DNA from: Bryobacterales bacterium | GTDB taxonomy: Bacteria > Acidobacteriota > Terriglobia > Bryobacterales > Bryobacteraceae | Direction: 5' to 3' | DNA length: 64,000 nucleotides | Assembly: GCA_016789905.1 (NCBI GenBank) | Contig: JAEUQC010000150.1 | Location: forward strand, 1 to 64,000 | Shown here: one piece after another, positions 17,348 through 26,513 of the stretch | Numbering within the stretch: position 1 is the first letter of the stretch | Layout of the letters: each line of letters starts with the position of its first letter | Notes under the pieces: model-generated | Told to the model about the DNA's origin: nothing | Databases searched by the model: none | Seen by the model: only the letters and a program-made list of their open reading frames with translations | Made by a program: the position numbers and the translations under genes

Positions 17348-18025
17348 CTAGTTTTGGGCGGTCCAGAGGATGGCGTTGCGGACCAGGCGCTGCCAGTTTG
17401 GGTTGAGGTGAGCGTGCTTGTCGTGGCCGCCCTGGAGGACGACTACGCGGTTCCTCTTTGAAGGGCCGATCCAGCCGATGGGACCGTCGCCTTTTTCGTG
17501 CTTCGTGGTCAGCAAAAGATCGAGATCTTTGGCGAACCACATCCCCTTGTACGTCTCGTCAAAGATCTTGAAGTTGTCGACTCCCATTGTCACCGGGTGC
17601 TTCTTCACAACTTGGATGTCGAGATCGAGATCGTGGAAAAACGTCGACGGCGGGAGGCCGCGGCTGGGCTTGTTCAGATAACGCGCGCCTACCACTTCGT
17701 CCCCCCACCACTCCCAATCTTCAAACGAACAAATGGCATGATGCAGCACGACTAGGCCTTTGCCGGACTCCACCCACTTGGTAAGCCACTCGCGCGTCTT
17801 GGGGTCGGACTCCTTGATCATGTCGTAGAGCACCAGGACGTCCACGTTCTTCATGCCGCCCTGGTAGGCCTTCGGGTGCGGTTCAACGGTGACGGCCATG
17901 CGCGCGTCACCGACGAAGGGAGTGTAGAACTCCGGATCGTGATTGTGCCCGCCGGTGACCAGGCGGACGCGCACGGGCTCGGCGGCGAGGGCGAGGGCGC
18001 AGAAGAGGAGAATTAGAGCTCTCAC
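17348..18025 (-). CDS. ThuA domain protein, exported
   Basis: 225 aa protein of the ThuA-like family (glutamine-amidotransferase-like fold, linked in some bacteria to trehalose or other sugar use). A signal peptide (residues 1-15, ALILLFCALALAAE) is followed by LVTGGHNHDPEFYTPF, VLVLYDMIKESDP, GLVVLHHAICSFEDWEWW and VVVLQGGHDKHAHLNPNW. The start is a GTG that overlaps the stop of the upstream amidohydrolase by 4 nt (GTGA), so the two are one operon. True substrate of this family is mostly unknown. Confidence 0.86.
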   Translation of the reverse strand: MRALILLFCALALAAEPVRVRLVTGGHNHDPEFYTPFVGDARMAVTVEPHPKAYQGGMKNVDVLVLYDMIKESDPKTREWLTKWVESGKGLVVLHHAICSFEDWEWWGDEVVGARYLNKPSRGLPPSTFFHDLDLDIQVVKKHPVTMGVDNFKIFDETYKGMWFAKDLDLLLTTKHEKGDGPIGWIGPSKRNRVVVLQGGHDKHAHLNPNWQRLVRNAILWTAQN

Positions 18026-19296
18026 TTCTTCGTCTCCGGCACAAGGATCTGATCGACACCCGGGCGGATGCCGTAAGTGGGTCCGAGCGTGCGGAAATCG
18101 ACGCCCATGCGACCGTTCCAATCCCAGGCGACAGCACCGTCCTTCAACGTCATCTCGCAGAACAGGCGCTGCTTGCCGATGACCTTGCCGGTGTTGTTAT
18201 CCCAGTATCCGAACTCGCCTTCCATGACGCGGAGGAGCGCGACGTCGGCGATGGCGCCGACGGCCAGATGGCCGAGTTCGGGATGCTTGATGACTTCGGC
18301 GGGCGTGGAGGTGGCGGCGCGGATGGCTTCGTTCAACGGGAGGCCAAGGGCCATCAGTTTGGACATCAGCGCGGGCAGGTCCATGAACGCGCCGTTCATG
18401 CTGCCGGTATGCAGATCGGAGGAAATGGTATCCGGGTAGAACTTGTTCTTCAGCGCGCCGGAGGCGTTGCGAAGCACGAAGCTGCCGCCGCCGTGGCCGA
18501 CATCAAAACGGATGCCGCGCTTGCGCGCCTCCAGCAGATACGGGTAGAGTTCGCCCTTTTCATTGACGTATGGCACAGGGCCGCGGAACATGTGGGTGGA
18601 AATGTCGCCAGGGCGGAGATGCTCATTGACCAGTTTGTAGTAAGGACGCTGCGGGAGGAAGAAGCCGAAATCAACCATCACGGGGAGGTTGGCCTTTTTG
18701 CCGGCGGCGACGGCTTCGTCGACGCTTTCCCAGTCGGGCTTCTGGTAGTGGGCGGACTTGATGCCTACGACGACATCGCGATGTTTGGCGGCCAGGCGGG
18801 CGATGGCGTCGGGGTTGAAGTCGTCCTGTTCGGTGGCATCGCTGATCATGCCGAAGCCGGCGATATTGATGAGGGCGAAGACGCGGGTTCTGGCACGGTC
18901 GATGACAGTGGTGCGGAAGTGCTCGAAGTTGCGCCAACCGCTGGAGCCGGCGTCGACCATGGTGGTGACGCCGGTGCGGAAGCTGAAGGCGTCGGGCTGG
19001 ACGGAGTTGTCGCCGGCCCAGGCGCCGGGGTTGCCGGCGCTGTAGTAGACGTGGACGTGAAGATCGATGAGGCCTGGGGTGACGAGGAGGCCGGTGGCGT
19101 CGACGGATTTTTTTGCTTTGGCCGGATCGATGGCGGGCTCGATGGCGGCGATGCGGCCCTGACGGATGGCGATGTCGAAGCGGCCGTCACGGTTGTTGCG
19201 GGGGTCGATGAGGCGCCCGCCGCGGATGAGGAGATCGTAGTCCTGCGCGGAGGCGGCGAGGGCCGACAGAAGCGCTATAAGCATTGCCAATCGCAT
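18022..19296 (-). CDS. amidohydrolase/deacetylase family metallohydrolase, exported
   Basis: 424 aa, signal peptide MRLAMLIALLSALAASAQ. Related to D-aminoacylase and dihydroorotase-like hydrolases. The full binuclear metal set is visible: HxH in LIDLHVHVYY, the carboxylated Lys in VVVGIKSAHY, His in STHMFRG and in FDVGHGGGSF, and the catalytic Asp in SSDLHTGS. It should therefore be an active enzyme on an amide or lactam. It is co-transcribed with the ThuA gene. The start matches the signal peptide and is preceded by TACAAT at 6 nt. Confidence 0.9.
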   Translation of the reverse strand: MRLAMLIALLSALAASAQDYDLLIRGGRLIDPRNNRDGRFDIAIRQGRIAAIEPAIDPAKAKKSVDATGLLVTPGLIDLHVHVYYSAGNPGAWAGDNSVQPDAFSFRTGVTTMVDAGSSGWRNFEHFRTTVIDRARTRVFALINIAGFGMISDATEQDDFNPDAIARLAAKHRDVVVGIKSAHYQKPDWESVDEAVAAGKKANLPVMVDFGFFLPQRPYYKLVNEHLRPGDISTHMFRGPVPYVNEKGELYPYLLEARKRGIRFDVGHGGGSFVLRNASGALKNKFYPDTISSDLHTGSMNGAFMDLPALMSKLMALGLPLNEAIRAATSTPAEVIKHPELGHLAVGAIADVALLRVMEGEFGYWDNNTGKVIGKQRLFCEMTLKDGAVAWDWNGRMGVDFRTLGPTYGIRPGVDQILVPETKK

Positions 19297-19302
19297 GGGG
19301 GT

Positions 19303-19308
19303 ATTGTA
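19303..19308 (-). promoter_or_regulatory. putative -10 box TACAAT for amidohydrolase
   Basis: TACAAT on the minus strand, 6 nt before the ATG at 19296. No ribosome-binding site is seen. Belongs to the same promoter-near-start pattern as other genes here. Confidence 0.45.
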
Positions 19309-19342
19309 TCGGTCCGGGGGCGTGAATTGCGATAATGTTGGG

Positions 19343-19795
19343 ATGGTCAATATCACTCCCGCGGCTGTTCCGGTACCGGAAGCCGTCGTAGCGAAGGTGG
19401 CGGCGGAGCGCGAATCGCTTCGAGCCAAGCATGGCGTCAAGCTGGTCAGCGCCGCTGAAGAAGGCGACGTATTGAAGTATGCGCGCGGCGGAATCTACGG
19501 ATTCACGTATGCGCCGCAAACGTTGGATTGTGGACTTTTCGGAAAGAATCCGTATTTAAGCTTCGAGATTCACAAGCTGGCGGACAACTCGATCAAACTG
19601 TTGGCGGCGGTGACGCCGGAGACCAGGAAGAAGATTGAGACGGCCAAGGAGATGTTCGAATTTGAGTTCTACCCGACCGCATATCGCACGGCGCTGGAAC
19701 TTGTATGCCTGCCGTATGAGAACCTGCGGCACCTGAAGGCGCCGAGCCGGGAAGAGGGCGAAGGCAACAAAGTGAAGGGATTTTACCAGCCGTAG
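19343..19795 (+). CDS. conserved-looking hypothetical protein
   Basis: 150 aa, no signal peptide or membrane segment. I do not recognise the family. It has a mixed alpha/beta look with a single-domain core (YGFTYAPQTLDCGLFGKNPYLSFEIHKL), a helical segment (ETRKKIETAKEMFEFEFYPTAY) and a charged C terminus. A GATAAT hexamer lies 6 nt before the ATG and overlaps the divergent control region of the amidohydrolase operon. Codon use matches its neighbours, so it is likely a real gene. Confidence 0.7.
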   Translation: MVNITPAAVPVPEAVVAKVAAERESLRAKHGVKLVSAAEEGDVLKYARGGIYGFTYAPQTLDCGLFGKNPYLSFEIHKLADNSIKLLAAVTPETRKKIETAKEMFEFEFYPTAYRTALELVCLPYENLRHLKAPSREEGEGNKVKGFYQP

Positions 19796-19821
19796 TAACT
19801 TTCGCGGGGTGCGAACGGCAC

Positions 19822-19827
19822 TATAAT
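19822..19827 (+). promoter_or_regulatory. putative -10 box TATAAT for PQQ propeller cluster
   Basis: Perfect TATAAT located 13 nt before the ATG at 19841, at the head of the 19.8-27.9 kb gene cluster. The -35 region is weak. Confidence 0.5.
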
Positions 19828-19840
19828 CAGGGATAGTTTC

Positions 19841-22042
19841 ATGCGGCATCTCCATCTCTCATCGCACACAACGAAGTTCTGTACCCTTCTGTTTTTGGCC
19901 ACGCCGTTGATGGCGGATTGGGTGGACTGGCGCGGGCCGAACCGTGACGGCCGGTCGCCGGAAAAGAACCTGCCCGTGTCGTGGTCGCCGGCGGGCGAGA
20001 ACCTTTCATGGAAAGTGCCGGTGGGCGGGCGTTCGGCCCCGGTGGTGCATGGGGATCATGTTTACATCCTGACGACCTCCGGCACGGGCAAAACGCTACA
20101 GGAACTGCTGGTGTGCTTGAACGCCGATACGGGTAAGCAGGTGTGGGCGCAGAAGCTGAACATGTGGCTGAGCGACGTGCCGCCGCACCGGGCGGCGTGG
20201 TCGTCGCCGGCGGTAGATCCGGTTTCGGGATATGTATACGTGTTCAGCGTTCATGGGATGCTGACGGCTTTTTCCCGCGAAGGGAAGAAAGTGTGGGAGC
20301 GTTCGCTGGTGGAGGATTACGCGTTGGTGACGACGCATGGGGGGCGGACGGTTTCGCCGGTGGTGGACGGCGATCTGGTGATCGTGACGGGTGTGTCGAC
20401 CGGGTGGGGCCAGTTTTCGAGGGCGGGTCACCGGTTCTTTGCATTTGACAGGAAGAACGGTGACCTGGTCTATTTGAGCGCGCCGGGCGGCCGTCCATAT
20501 GACACAACCTACTCGCCGCCGATTATTGCTGAAGTGGATGGGGTGCGGCAGTTGATCGCCGGCGGCGGTGATGGGAATGTACATGCGATTAAACCGCAAA
20601 CCGGCGAATCGTTGTGGAAGTTTGATGTCTCTAAGCGCGGGTTGAACACTGGCATCGTGGTGAACGGAAAGACGGCGTACCTGACCCATAGCGAAGAGAA
20701 TTTGGACACCAACGAGATGGGGCTGTTCGCCGCGGTGGACGCGACGATGCGCGGAGCGATCAAGAAAGATCAGGCGAAGTTCTACCTGCCGGGATATCAG
20801 CTTGGGTTCAGTTCGCCGATTATTGATGGCGACCGCTATTTGCAGGTGGACAATGGCGCGAACGTATTTGCGTTCGATGTGGTGACGGGGCGGCAGATAT
20901 GGAAGCAGAACCTGGGGACGATTCAGAAATCGTCGGCGGTGCTGGGGGATGGGAAGCTGTACGTTGGCACCGAGAACGGCAAGTTTTTCATATTGAAACC
21001 GCACAACGACCGGTGTGAGAAGTTGAGTGAGATTTCGTTTGTGAAGGCCGGGGAGAGCGAAGAGGAGGGAGAGAAAGTCATTGCGTCGGTGGCGATCAGC
21101 GAGGGCCGCGTTTTTCTGGTGACGACGAAGAACACCTATGCGATAGGCAAGAAGCAGGCGGCGGCGAAGGTGGCGCTGCCGCAACCGGTGAAAGCGGCGG
21201 CGGGCGCGGCGGTGAAGTTTGTGCAGGTGGTGCCGGCGGAGGTGCTGATAAAGCCGGGCGAGACGGCTTCGTTCCGGGCGCGGCTCTTTGACGACAAGGG
21301 AAACTTCATTCGGGAAGACAAGGCGACCTGGGCGATTGAATCGCTGAAGGGCATGATCTCGCAGGAAGGCAAGTACGTTGCCGGGTCGGACAAAGTGGCG
21401 CAGGCGGGGCTGATCAAGGCAACGGTTGATGGCGTAACAGGTACAGCGCGGGCGCGGGTGATTCCGCCGCTCGATTGGAGCTGGGACTTTGAATCGCTGG
21501 CGCCGGGCAAGGTGCCGATGGAGTGGGTGAACTGCAACACGAAGTTTGAGGTGCGGCAGGAAGAGGGGAACAAGATTCTGGCGAAGTTTGCCGATAACCC
21601 GGCGACGAAGCGGGCGCGTGTGTTCATGGGGCCGGCGGACCTGGCTAACTATACGGTGCAGGCCGATGTGCGCGCATCGCAGAAGCGGCGGCAGATGGGC
21701 GATGTTGGACTGGTGGCGCAACGGTTCAACCTGATGCTATTCGGCAATGCCGAGAAGCTGGAACTGCAGACCTGGCAGCCGGAGACGGCGCGAACGGTGG
21801 GCGCGAAGTATTCGTGGAAATGGGACCAGTGGTACACGATGAAATTGCGGGTGGAGAACCTGGCCGATGGGCGCGTGAAGGCGCAAGGCAAGGTATGGCT
21901 GAAGAGTGATCCGGAGCCGGCGGAGTGGACCGTGGAACGAATTGACCCGGCCGATTTGGCGGAGCGCCACGGGGCGCCGGGCATCTACGCCGATGCTCCA
22001 TTTGAAGTCTTTTTCGACAACGTTAAGGTGACCAAGAACTGA
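19841..22042 (+). CDS. PQQ-type beta-propeller protein with C-terminal domain, exported
   Basis: 733 aa secreted protein. After a signal peptide (ending about residue 24), residues 27-420 form PQQ-like propeller blades: WRGPNRDGRSPEKNLP, LVCLNADTGKQVWAQKL, FFAFDRKNGDLVYLSAPGGR, VHAIKPQTGESLWKFDV, VFAFDVVTGRQIWKQNL. An Ig-like segment (about 450-540) and a C-terminal beta-sandwich-like domain (WSWDFESLAPGKVPMEWVNC onward) follow. Such propellers may bind PQQ or act as protein scaffolds; the PQQ dehydrogenase metal site is not evident. First of four genes whose context suggests an envelope-bound oxidation or polymer-use system. Confidence 0.85.
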   Translation: MRHLHLSSHTTKFCTLLFLATPLMADWVDWRGPNRDGRSPEKNLPVSWSPAGENLSWKVPVGGRSAPVVHGDHVYILTTSGTGKTLQELLVCLNADTGKQVWAQKLNMWLSDVPPHRAAWSSPAVDPVSGYVYVFSVHGMLTAFSREGKKVWERSLVEDYALVTTHGGRTVSPVVDGDLVIVTGVSTGWGQFSRAGHRFFAFDRKNGDLVYLSAPGGRPYDTTYSPPIIAEVDGVRQLIAGGGDGNVHAIKPQTGESLWKFDVSKRGLNTGIVVNGKTAYLTHSEENLDTNEMGLFAAVDATMRGAIKKDQAKFYLPGYQLGFSSPIIDGDRYLQVDNGANVFAFDVVTGRQIWKQNLGTIQKSSAVLGDGKLYVGTENGKFFILKPHNDRCEKLSEISFVKAGESEEEGEKVIASVAISEGRVFLVTTKNTYAIGKKQAAAKVALPQPVKAAAGAAVKFVQVVPAEVLIKPGETASFRARLFDDKGNFIREDKATWAIESLKGMISQEGKYVAGSDKVAQAGLIKATVDGVTGTARARVIPPLDWSWDFESLAPGKVPMEWVNCNTKFEVRQEEGNKILAKFADNPATKRARVFMGPADLANYTVQADVRASQKRRQMGDVGLVAQRFNLMLFGNAEKLELQTWQPETARTVGAKYSWKWDQWYTMKLRVENLADGRVKAQGKVWLKSDPEPAEWTVERIDPADLAERHGAPGIYADAPFEVFFDNVKVTKN

Positions 22043-23463
22043 TGACACGCAAAAATGTGTTTGGTGCGCTGCTGGGCGGCGCGACGATTATCGGCGGCTT
22101 GTTCGCCAGCAACGTGGAAAAAGATTGGCCGATGTGGGGCGGGACGATGGACCGCAACATGGTCTCGAACATGAAGGGCATCCCGGACAAGTGGGATGTC
22201 AACACGAAGGAGAATATCCGCTGGGTGGCGACGCTTGGTTCGCAGAGCTATGGGAATCCAGTGGTGGCGAATGGCGTGGTGCTGGTGGGGACCAATAACG
22301 AAGGGTTGCGCGATCCGAAACAGCCCGGTGACCGTGGCGTGTTGATTGCGTTTCGTGAGTCCGATGGAGAGTTTCTGTGGCAGATCACGCATGAGAAACT
22401 GGCCGCGGGGCGCGTGAACGATTGGCCGTATCAGGGAGTTTGCTCCTCGCCGCTGGTGGAAAACGGGATCGTTTACTACGTATCGAATCGCGGCGAGGTG
22501 ATAGCCGCCGATATTCATGGTATGGCGAACGGGAACGACGGACCCGTGAAGGACGAGAAGTTCGCCGGGCCGAAGGACGGCGATATTCTTTGGCGGTTCG
22601 ACATGATGGAGGAAGTGGGCGCGTTCCAGCACAACATGGCGAATAGCTCGCCGGTGATTCTGGGTGATTTGATTTATGTGTCGACTTCGAACGGGCAGGA
22701 CGAGAGCCATGTGAATGTGCCGTCGCCGAAGGCGCCGTCGATCATTGCACTGAACAAGAAGACGGGCAAACTGGTGTGGGAAGACAACTCGGTGGGCGAG
22801 AAGATATTGCACGGGCAGTGGTCGTCGGCGGCGGTGGGGAAGATTGGCGACACGACGCAGGTGGTGATTGGGCAGGGCGATGGCTGGGTGCGCGGGTATG
22901 AGTCAGTATCGGGCAAAAAGCTGTGGGAGTTCGATATGAACCCCAAGGAGACGGTTTGGCCCAAGACGCGCAATGAAGTGATCTCGACGCCGATTATCAA
23001 GGACGGGATTGTCTACATCTGCAACGGGCAGGATCCGGAACACGGCGAAGGTCCGGGGCATTTGTACGCGATTGATGGGACGAAGCGCGGGGATATCACG
23101 AAGACTGGCCTGATTTGGCATTTTGACAAGATTCGCCGTTCGATTTCGACGGGGGCGTTGCACGATGGGCTGCTCTACTATGCCGATTTTTCGGGCTTTC
23201 TGCACTGCCTGGACGCCAAGACCGGCCAGGAGTTGTGGAACCACGACATGCTGGCGGCGGTGTGGGGATCGACGATTGTGATTGATGGGAAGGTGTACCT
23301 GGGCGATGAGGATGGCGACGTTTCGGTGCTGGCCGCGGGCCGGACGAAGAAGTTGCTGTATGAGACGAACATGGGCAGTTCCATATATTCAACGCCGGTA
23401 CCGGCGAACGGCAACATGTATGTGGTGAACCGGAATCAACTAATCGCGGTTGGCAAGAAGTAG
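22042..23463 (+). CDS. PQQ-like beta-propeller repeat protein
   Basis: 473 aa, one N-terminal hydrophobic stretch (VFGALLGGATIIGGLFAS) acting as signal or anchor. Blades carry the AxDxxTGxxxW-like motif: LIAFRESDGEFLWQITHE, IIALNKKTGKLVWED, VRGYESVSGKKLWEFDM, LYAIDGTKRGD, LHCLDAKTGQELWNHDM. It starts one base before the preceding stop ends (TGATG), so it is translationally coupled and probably works with the 733 aa propeller. Catalytic activity cannot be told from sequence. Confidence 0.87.
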   Translation: MTRKNVFGALLGGATIIGGLFASNVEKDWPMWGGTMDRNMVSNMKGIPDKWDVNTKENIRWVATLGSQSYGNPVVANGVVLVGTNNEGLRDPKQPGDRGVLIAFRESDGEFLWQITHEKLAAGRVNDWPYQGVCSSPLVENGIVYYVSNRGEVIAADIHGMANGNDGPVKDEKFAGPKDGDILWRFDMMEEVGAFQHNMANSSPVILGDLIYVSTSNGQDESHVNVPSPKAPSIIALNKKTGKLVWEDNSVGEKILHGQWSSAAVGKIGDTTQVVIGQGDGWVRGYESVSGKKLWEFDMNPKETVWPKTRNEVISTPIIKDGIVYICNGQDPEHGEGPGHLYAIDGTKRGDITKTGLIWHFDKIRRSISTGALHDGLLYYADFSGFLHCLDAKTGQELWNHDMLAAVWGSTIVIDGKVYLGDEDGDVSVLAAGRTKKLLYETNMGSSIYSTPVPANGNMYVVNRNQLIAVGKK

Positions 23464-23489
23464 AATTTAATATACTGGGCGGCAAAGGA

Positions 23490-26400
23490 ATGGGCACAAC
23501 CAAATCCATTGCCGCCGTGGTGTTTCTGGCCAACGCCGCGATTGGGCAGACGCCACAATTTAACCGCGATATTCGGCCAATATTTTCGGACCGGTGTTGG
23601 GGCTGTCATGGACAGGACGCGGCGAACAAGGGGATACGGCTGCGGCTGGACCGGGAGGAATCGGCGAAAGCGGACCTGGGCGGCGGGCGCCGGGCGATTG
23701 TGCCGGGCAAACCGGAGGAGAGTGCTCTGCTGCAACGGCTGCAGACTGCGAACAAGGCGTTGCGGATGCCGCCGGCGCATACGGGAGCGGCGCTGAGCGC
23801 GGCGGAGATTGCGACGATTACGCAGTGGGTGCGGGACGGGGCGGCGTGGCAGAAGCACTGGTCCTTTATCGCGCCGCAGAAGGCGACTATTCCCAGCGGG
23901 CAGAACGCGATCGATTTTTTTGTGAAGCAGCGGCTGGCGAAAGAGGGACTGGCGCCTTCAGCGGCGGCGGATAAACGGACTCTCATTCGACGGGCGACGT
24001 TTGATTTAACGGGACTGCCGCCAACGCCGGAGGAGGTGACCGCGTTTGTGAACGATGCGTCGGAGAACGCGTACGAGAAGCTGCTGGACAGGCTTCTGGC
24101 TAGTACGCATTACGCTGAGCGGATGGCGATCCGGTGGCTTGACGCGGCGCGCTATGCCGATACCAACGGGTACCAGACCGATGCGGAACGGATCATGTGG
24201 CGGTGGCGGGATTGGGTGATTGACGCGTTCCACAAGAACAAGCCGTACGATCAGTTTACGATGGAGCAGATTGCGGGTGACTTGTTGCCGAATGCGACGC
24301 TGGCGCAGCAGATTGCGACGGGGTTCAGCCGAAATCATCGCGGGAATTCAGAGGGCGGGATTGTCGCCGAGGAATACCTGATGGAATATGCGGCGGATCG
24401 CGTGGAGACGATGTCGACGGTGTTTCTAGGGTTGACGGTGGGCTGCGCGCGGTGCCACAACCACAAATACGACCCGATCACGCAGAAAGAGTATTACCAG
24501 CTTTTCTCGTACTTCAACAACATCGGCGAGCCGGGGCGCTACTTGAAGTTTGGGAACTCGGCGCCATTTGTGGCCGCGCCCACCGCCGAGCAAGAGGCAA
24601 AGCTGCGGGAACTGAAGGCGGCGCTGGCAACGGACACGAAGGCGTTCACGCAGATGGAGCCGGCCATTGCGGCGGCGCAAGCGAAATGGGAAAAGACGCT
24701 GGCGACGGACACGCGCTGGATGACGCGGGAGAGGCTGGACGGTTCGCTGCTGGAAAAACCTGTTGCGTTTGATGGCACTCGACTTGTGGAAGGGGGCAGC
24801 GAGGGAACGTTTGGTTACCAGGACCGGTTCACGCTGATGTTGCGGTTGAAAACATCGACGGGTAACGGCGTGGTGTTGCAACGCATGGCCGACGATGAGG
24901 CGAATCCGTCGGGCTACGGGCTCCACTTAGAGAATGGAAAGCTGCAGGCGCATTTCGCGGTGCGGCGGCTGGACGATGCGATTCTGGTGGAGACGAAGCG
25001 GACGCTATCGCGGGACGCATGGCACCACGTGGCGCTGAGCTACGACGGCTCGCGATCGGCGGCTGGCGTGAAGGTGTATGTGGATGGGGTGGAGTGGGAG
25101 TTGGACGCTCCGCTGGACGCGTTGAACCAGGACTTCCGGAGTGCTGGGAAGATCGGGTTTGGCGGGGGTGGCGGCTGGGAAAAGAAGTTTACGGGAGAGA
25201 TGGCCGAGTTTCGCTCCTATGCGCGCGTGTTGAGCGCTGGCGATGTGGCGATGCTGGCGCAGGCGGAGCCGCTGGGGCAACTGGTACGTGTGCCGGTGGC
25301 GAAGCGTAGCGCGATTCAATCGGCTTATTTGCGGCAGGCGTTTTATGAGTTGGGCGCGGAACCGCGCATTCGGGAAGCGCGGGACCGGGCGCGGGCAAGC
25401 GCGGTGAACCTGGAAGCGTACGAACTGACGATTCCGACAGTGATGGTGATGCGCGAGCGGGCGGAGCGGCCGGACAACTTTGTCCGAATCCGAGGGGCCT
25501 ATGACAAGTTTGGCGAGAAGGTGGACCGCGTGCTGCCGGCGGCGTTGCACGCGGCGCCGGCCGATGCCACGCCAGACCGTTTGGGACTGGCCAAATGGCT
25601 GGTGGACCGGCAGAATCCATTGACGGCGCGTGTGGCGGTGAACCGATTCTGGCAGATGGCGTTTGGCGTGGGGCTGGTGAAGACGGCGGAGGATTTTGGA
25701 TCGCAGGGGGACTGGCCGAGCCATCCGGAACTGCTGGATTGGCTGGCGGTGGACTTCATGGAGAACGGCTGGAACGTGAAGCGGCTGTGGAAGACGATGC
25801 TGATGAGCGGCACGTACCGGCAAGCTGCTACGGTGCCGAATGAACTGCGGGAGCGGGACCCGGAGAACCGGTTGCTGGCGCGGGGCCCGCGATTCCGGCT
25901 GCCGGCGGAGATGGTGCGGGACCAGGCGCTTCGGGCTTCCGGATTGATGGTGGACGTGACGGGCGGGCCATCAGTGAAGCCATATCAGCCGGCGGGACTT
26001 TGGAGCGAGAACGGCGGCGCCGACTACAAGGCCGAGCACGGGGAGGGGCTGTACCGGCGGAGCCTGTACACATTCTGGCGGCGCACTTCGCCGCCGCCGT
26101 TTATGGCGACGTTTGATTCGGCACTGCGCGAAAGTTGCACGGTGCGGGAAGGGCGGACGAATACGCCGTTGCAGGCGCTCCACCTGATGAACGACGTCCA
26201 GTTTCTGGAGGCGGCGCGGGCGCTGGCCCAGCGGGCCATTCGGGAAGGGGGCGCGGATACGGCGGCCCGGTTGGAGCGGGCGTTTCAACTGGTGCTGGCG
26301 CGCTCACCTCGCGAAAAGGAAGCGGCGCCGCTGCGCGGAATGCTGGGCTACGCCTTGGACCGCTACCGTACACAGCCGAAGGAGGCGGCGGCGCTGCTGG

Positions 26401-26510
26401 CGCAAGGCGAGTCAAAGAGGGACGCTTCCATTGACGCGGCGGAACACGCGGCCTGGACCACGGTCGCCAGTATGATCTTGAACCTTGACGCTGCCGTCAC
26501 GAAGGAATAG
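23490..26510 (+). CDS. DUF1549/DUF1553 protein with planctomycete-type cytochrome c and LamG-like domain
   Basis: 1006 aa secreted protein. Order: signal peptide (1-20); cytochrome-like domain with a CWGCH heme site at 36-40 (FNRDIRPIFSDRC); DUF1549 (about 140-350) with WLDAARYADTNGYQ and GCARCHNHKYDP; a LamG/concanavalin-like domain (about 430-590, WHHVALSYDGSRSAAGVKVYVDG); and DUF1553 (about 690-960) with NPLTARVAVNRFWQMAFG and NTPLQALHLMND. This architecture is abundant in Planctomycetes and Solibacter-type Acidobacteria; its reaction is not established to my knowledge. Always paired with DUF1501, as here. A TATACT hexamer and AAAGGA precede the start. Confidence 0.93.
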   Translation: MGTTKSIAAVVFLANAAIGQTPQFNRDIRPIFSDRCWGCHGQDAANKGIRLRLDREESAKADLGGGRRAIVPGKPEESALLQRLQTANKALRMPPAHTGAALSAAEIATITQWVRDGAAWQKHWSFIAPQKATIPSGQNAIDFFVKQRLAKEGLAPSAAADKRTLIRRATFDLTGLPPTPEEVTAFVNDASENAYEKLLDRLLASTHYAERMAIRWLDAARYADTNGYQTDAERIMWRWRDWVIDAFHKNKPYDQFTMEQIAGDLLPNATLAQQIATGFSRNHRGNSEGGIVAEEYLMEYAADRVETMSTVFLGLTVGCARCHNHKYDPITQKEYYQLFSYFNNIGEPGRYLKFGNSAPFVAAPTAEQEAKLRELKAALATDTKAFTQMEPAIAAAQAKWEKTLATDTRWMTRERLDGSLLEKPVAFDGTRLVEGGSEGTFGYQDRFTLMLRLKTSTGNGVVLQRMADDEANPSGYGLHLENGKLQAHFAVRRLDDAILVETKRTLSRDAWHHVALSYDGSRSAAGVKVYVDGVEWELDAPLDALNQDFRSAGKIGFGGGGGWEKKFTGEMAEFRSYARVLSAGDVAMLAQAEPLGQLVRVPVAKRSAIQSAYLRQAFYELGAEPRIREARDRARASAVNLEAYELTIPTVMVMRERAERPDNFVRIRGAYDKFGEKVDRVLPAALHAAPADATPDRLGLAKWLVDRQNPLTARVAVNRFWQMAFGVGLVKTAEDFGSQGDWPSHPELLDWLAVDFMENGWNVKRLWKTMLMSGTYRQAATVPNELRERDPENRLLARGPRFRLPAEMVRDQALRASGLMVDVTGGPSVKPYQPAGLWSENGGADYKAEHGEGLYRRSLYTFWRRTSPPPFMATFDSALRESCTVREGRTNTPLQALHLMNDVQFLEAARALAQRAIREGGADTAARLERAFQLVLARSPREKEAAPLRGMLGYALDRYRTQPKEAAALLAQGESKRDASIDAAEHAAWTTVASMILNLDAAVTKE

Positions 26511-26513
26511 CCG

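Noticed and set aside
18268..19335. 355-residue plus-strand frame opposite the amidohydrolase
   Set aside because: Antisense shadow; the minus-strand frame has a signal peptide and every metal ligand of a real enzyme.
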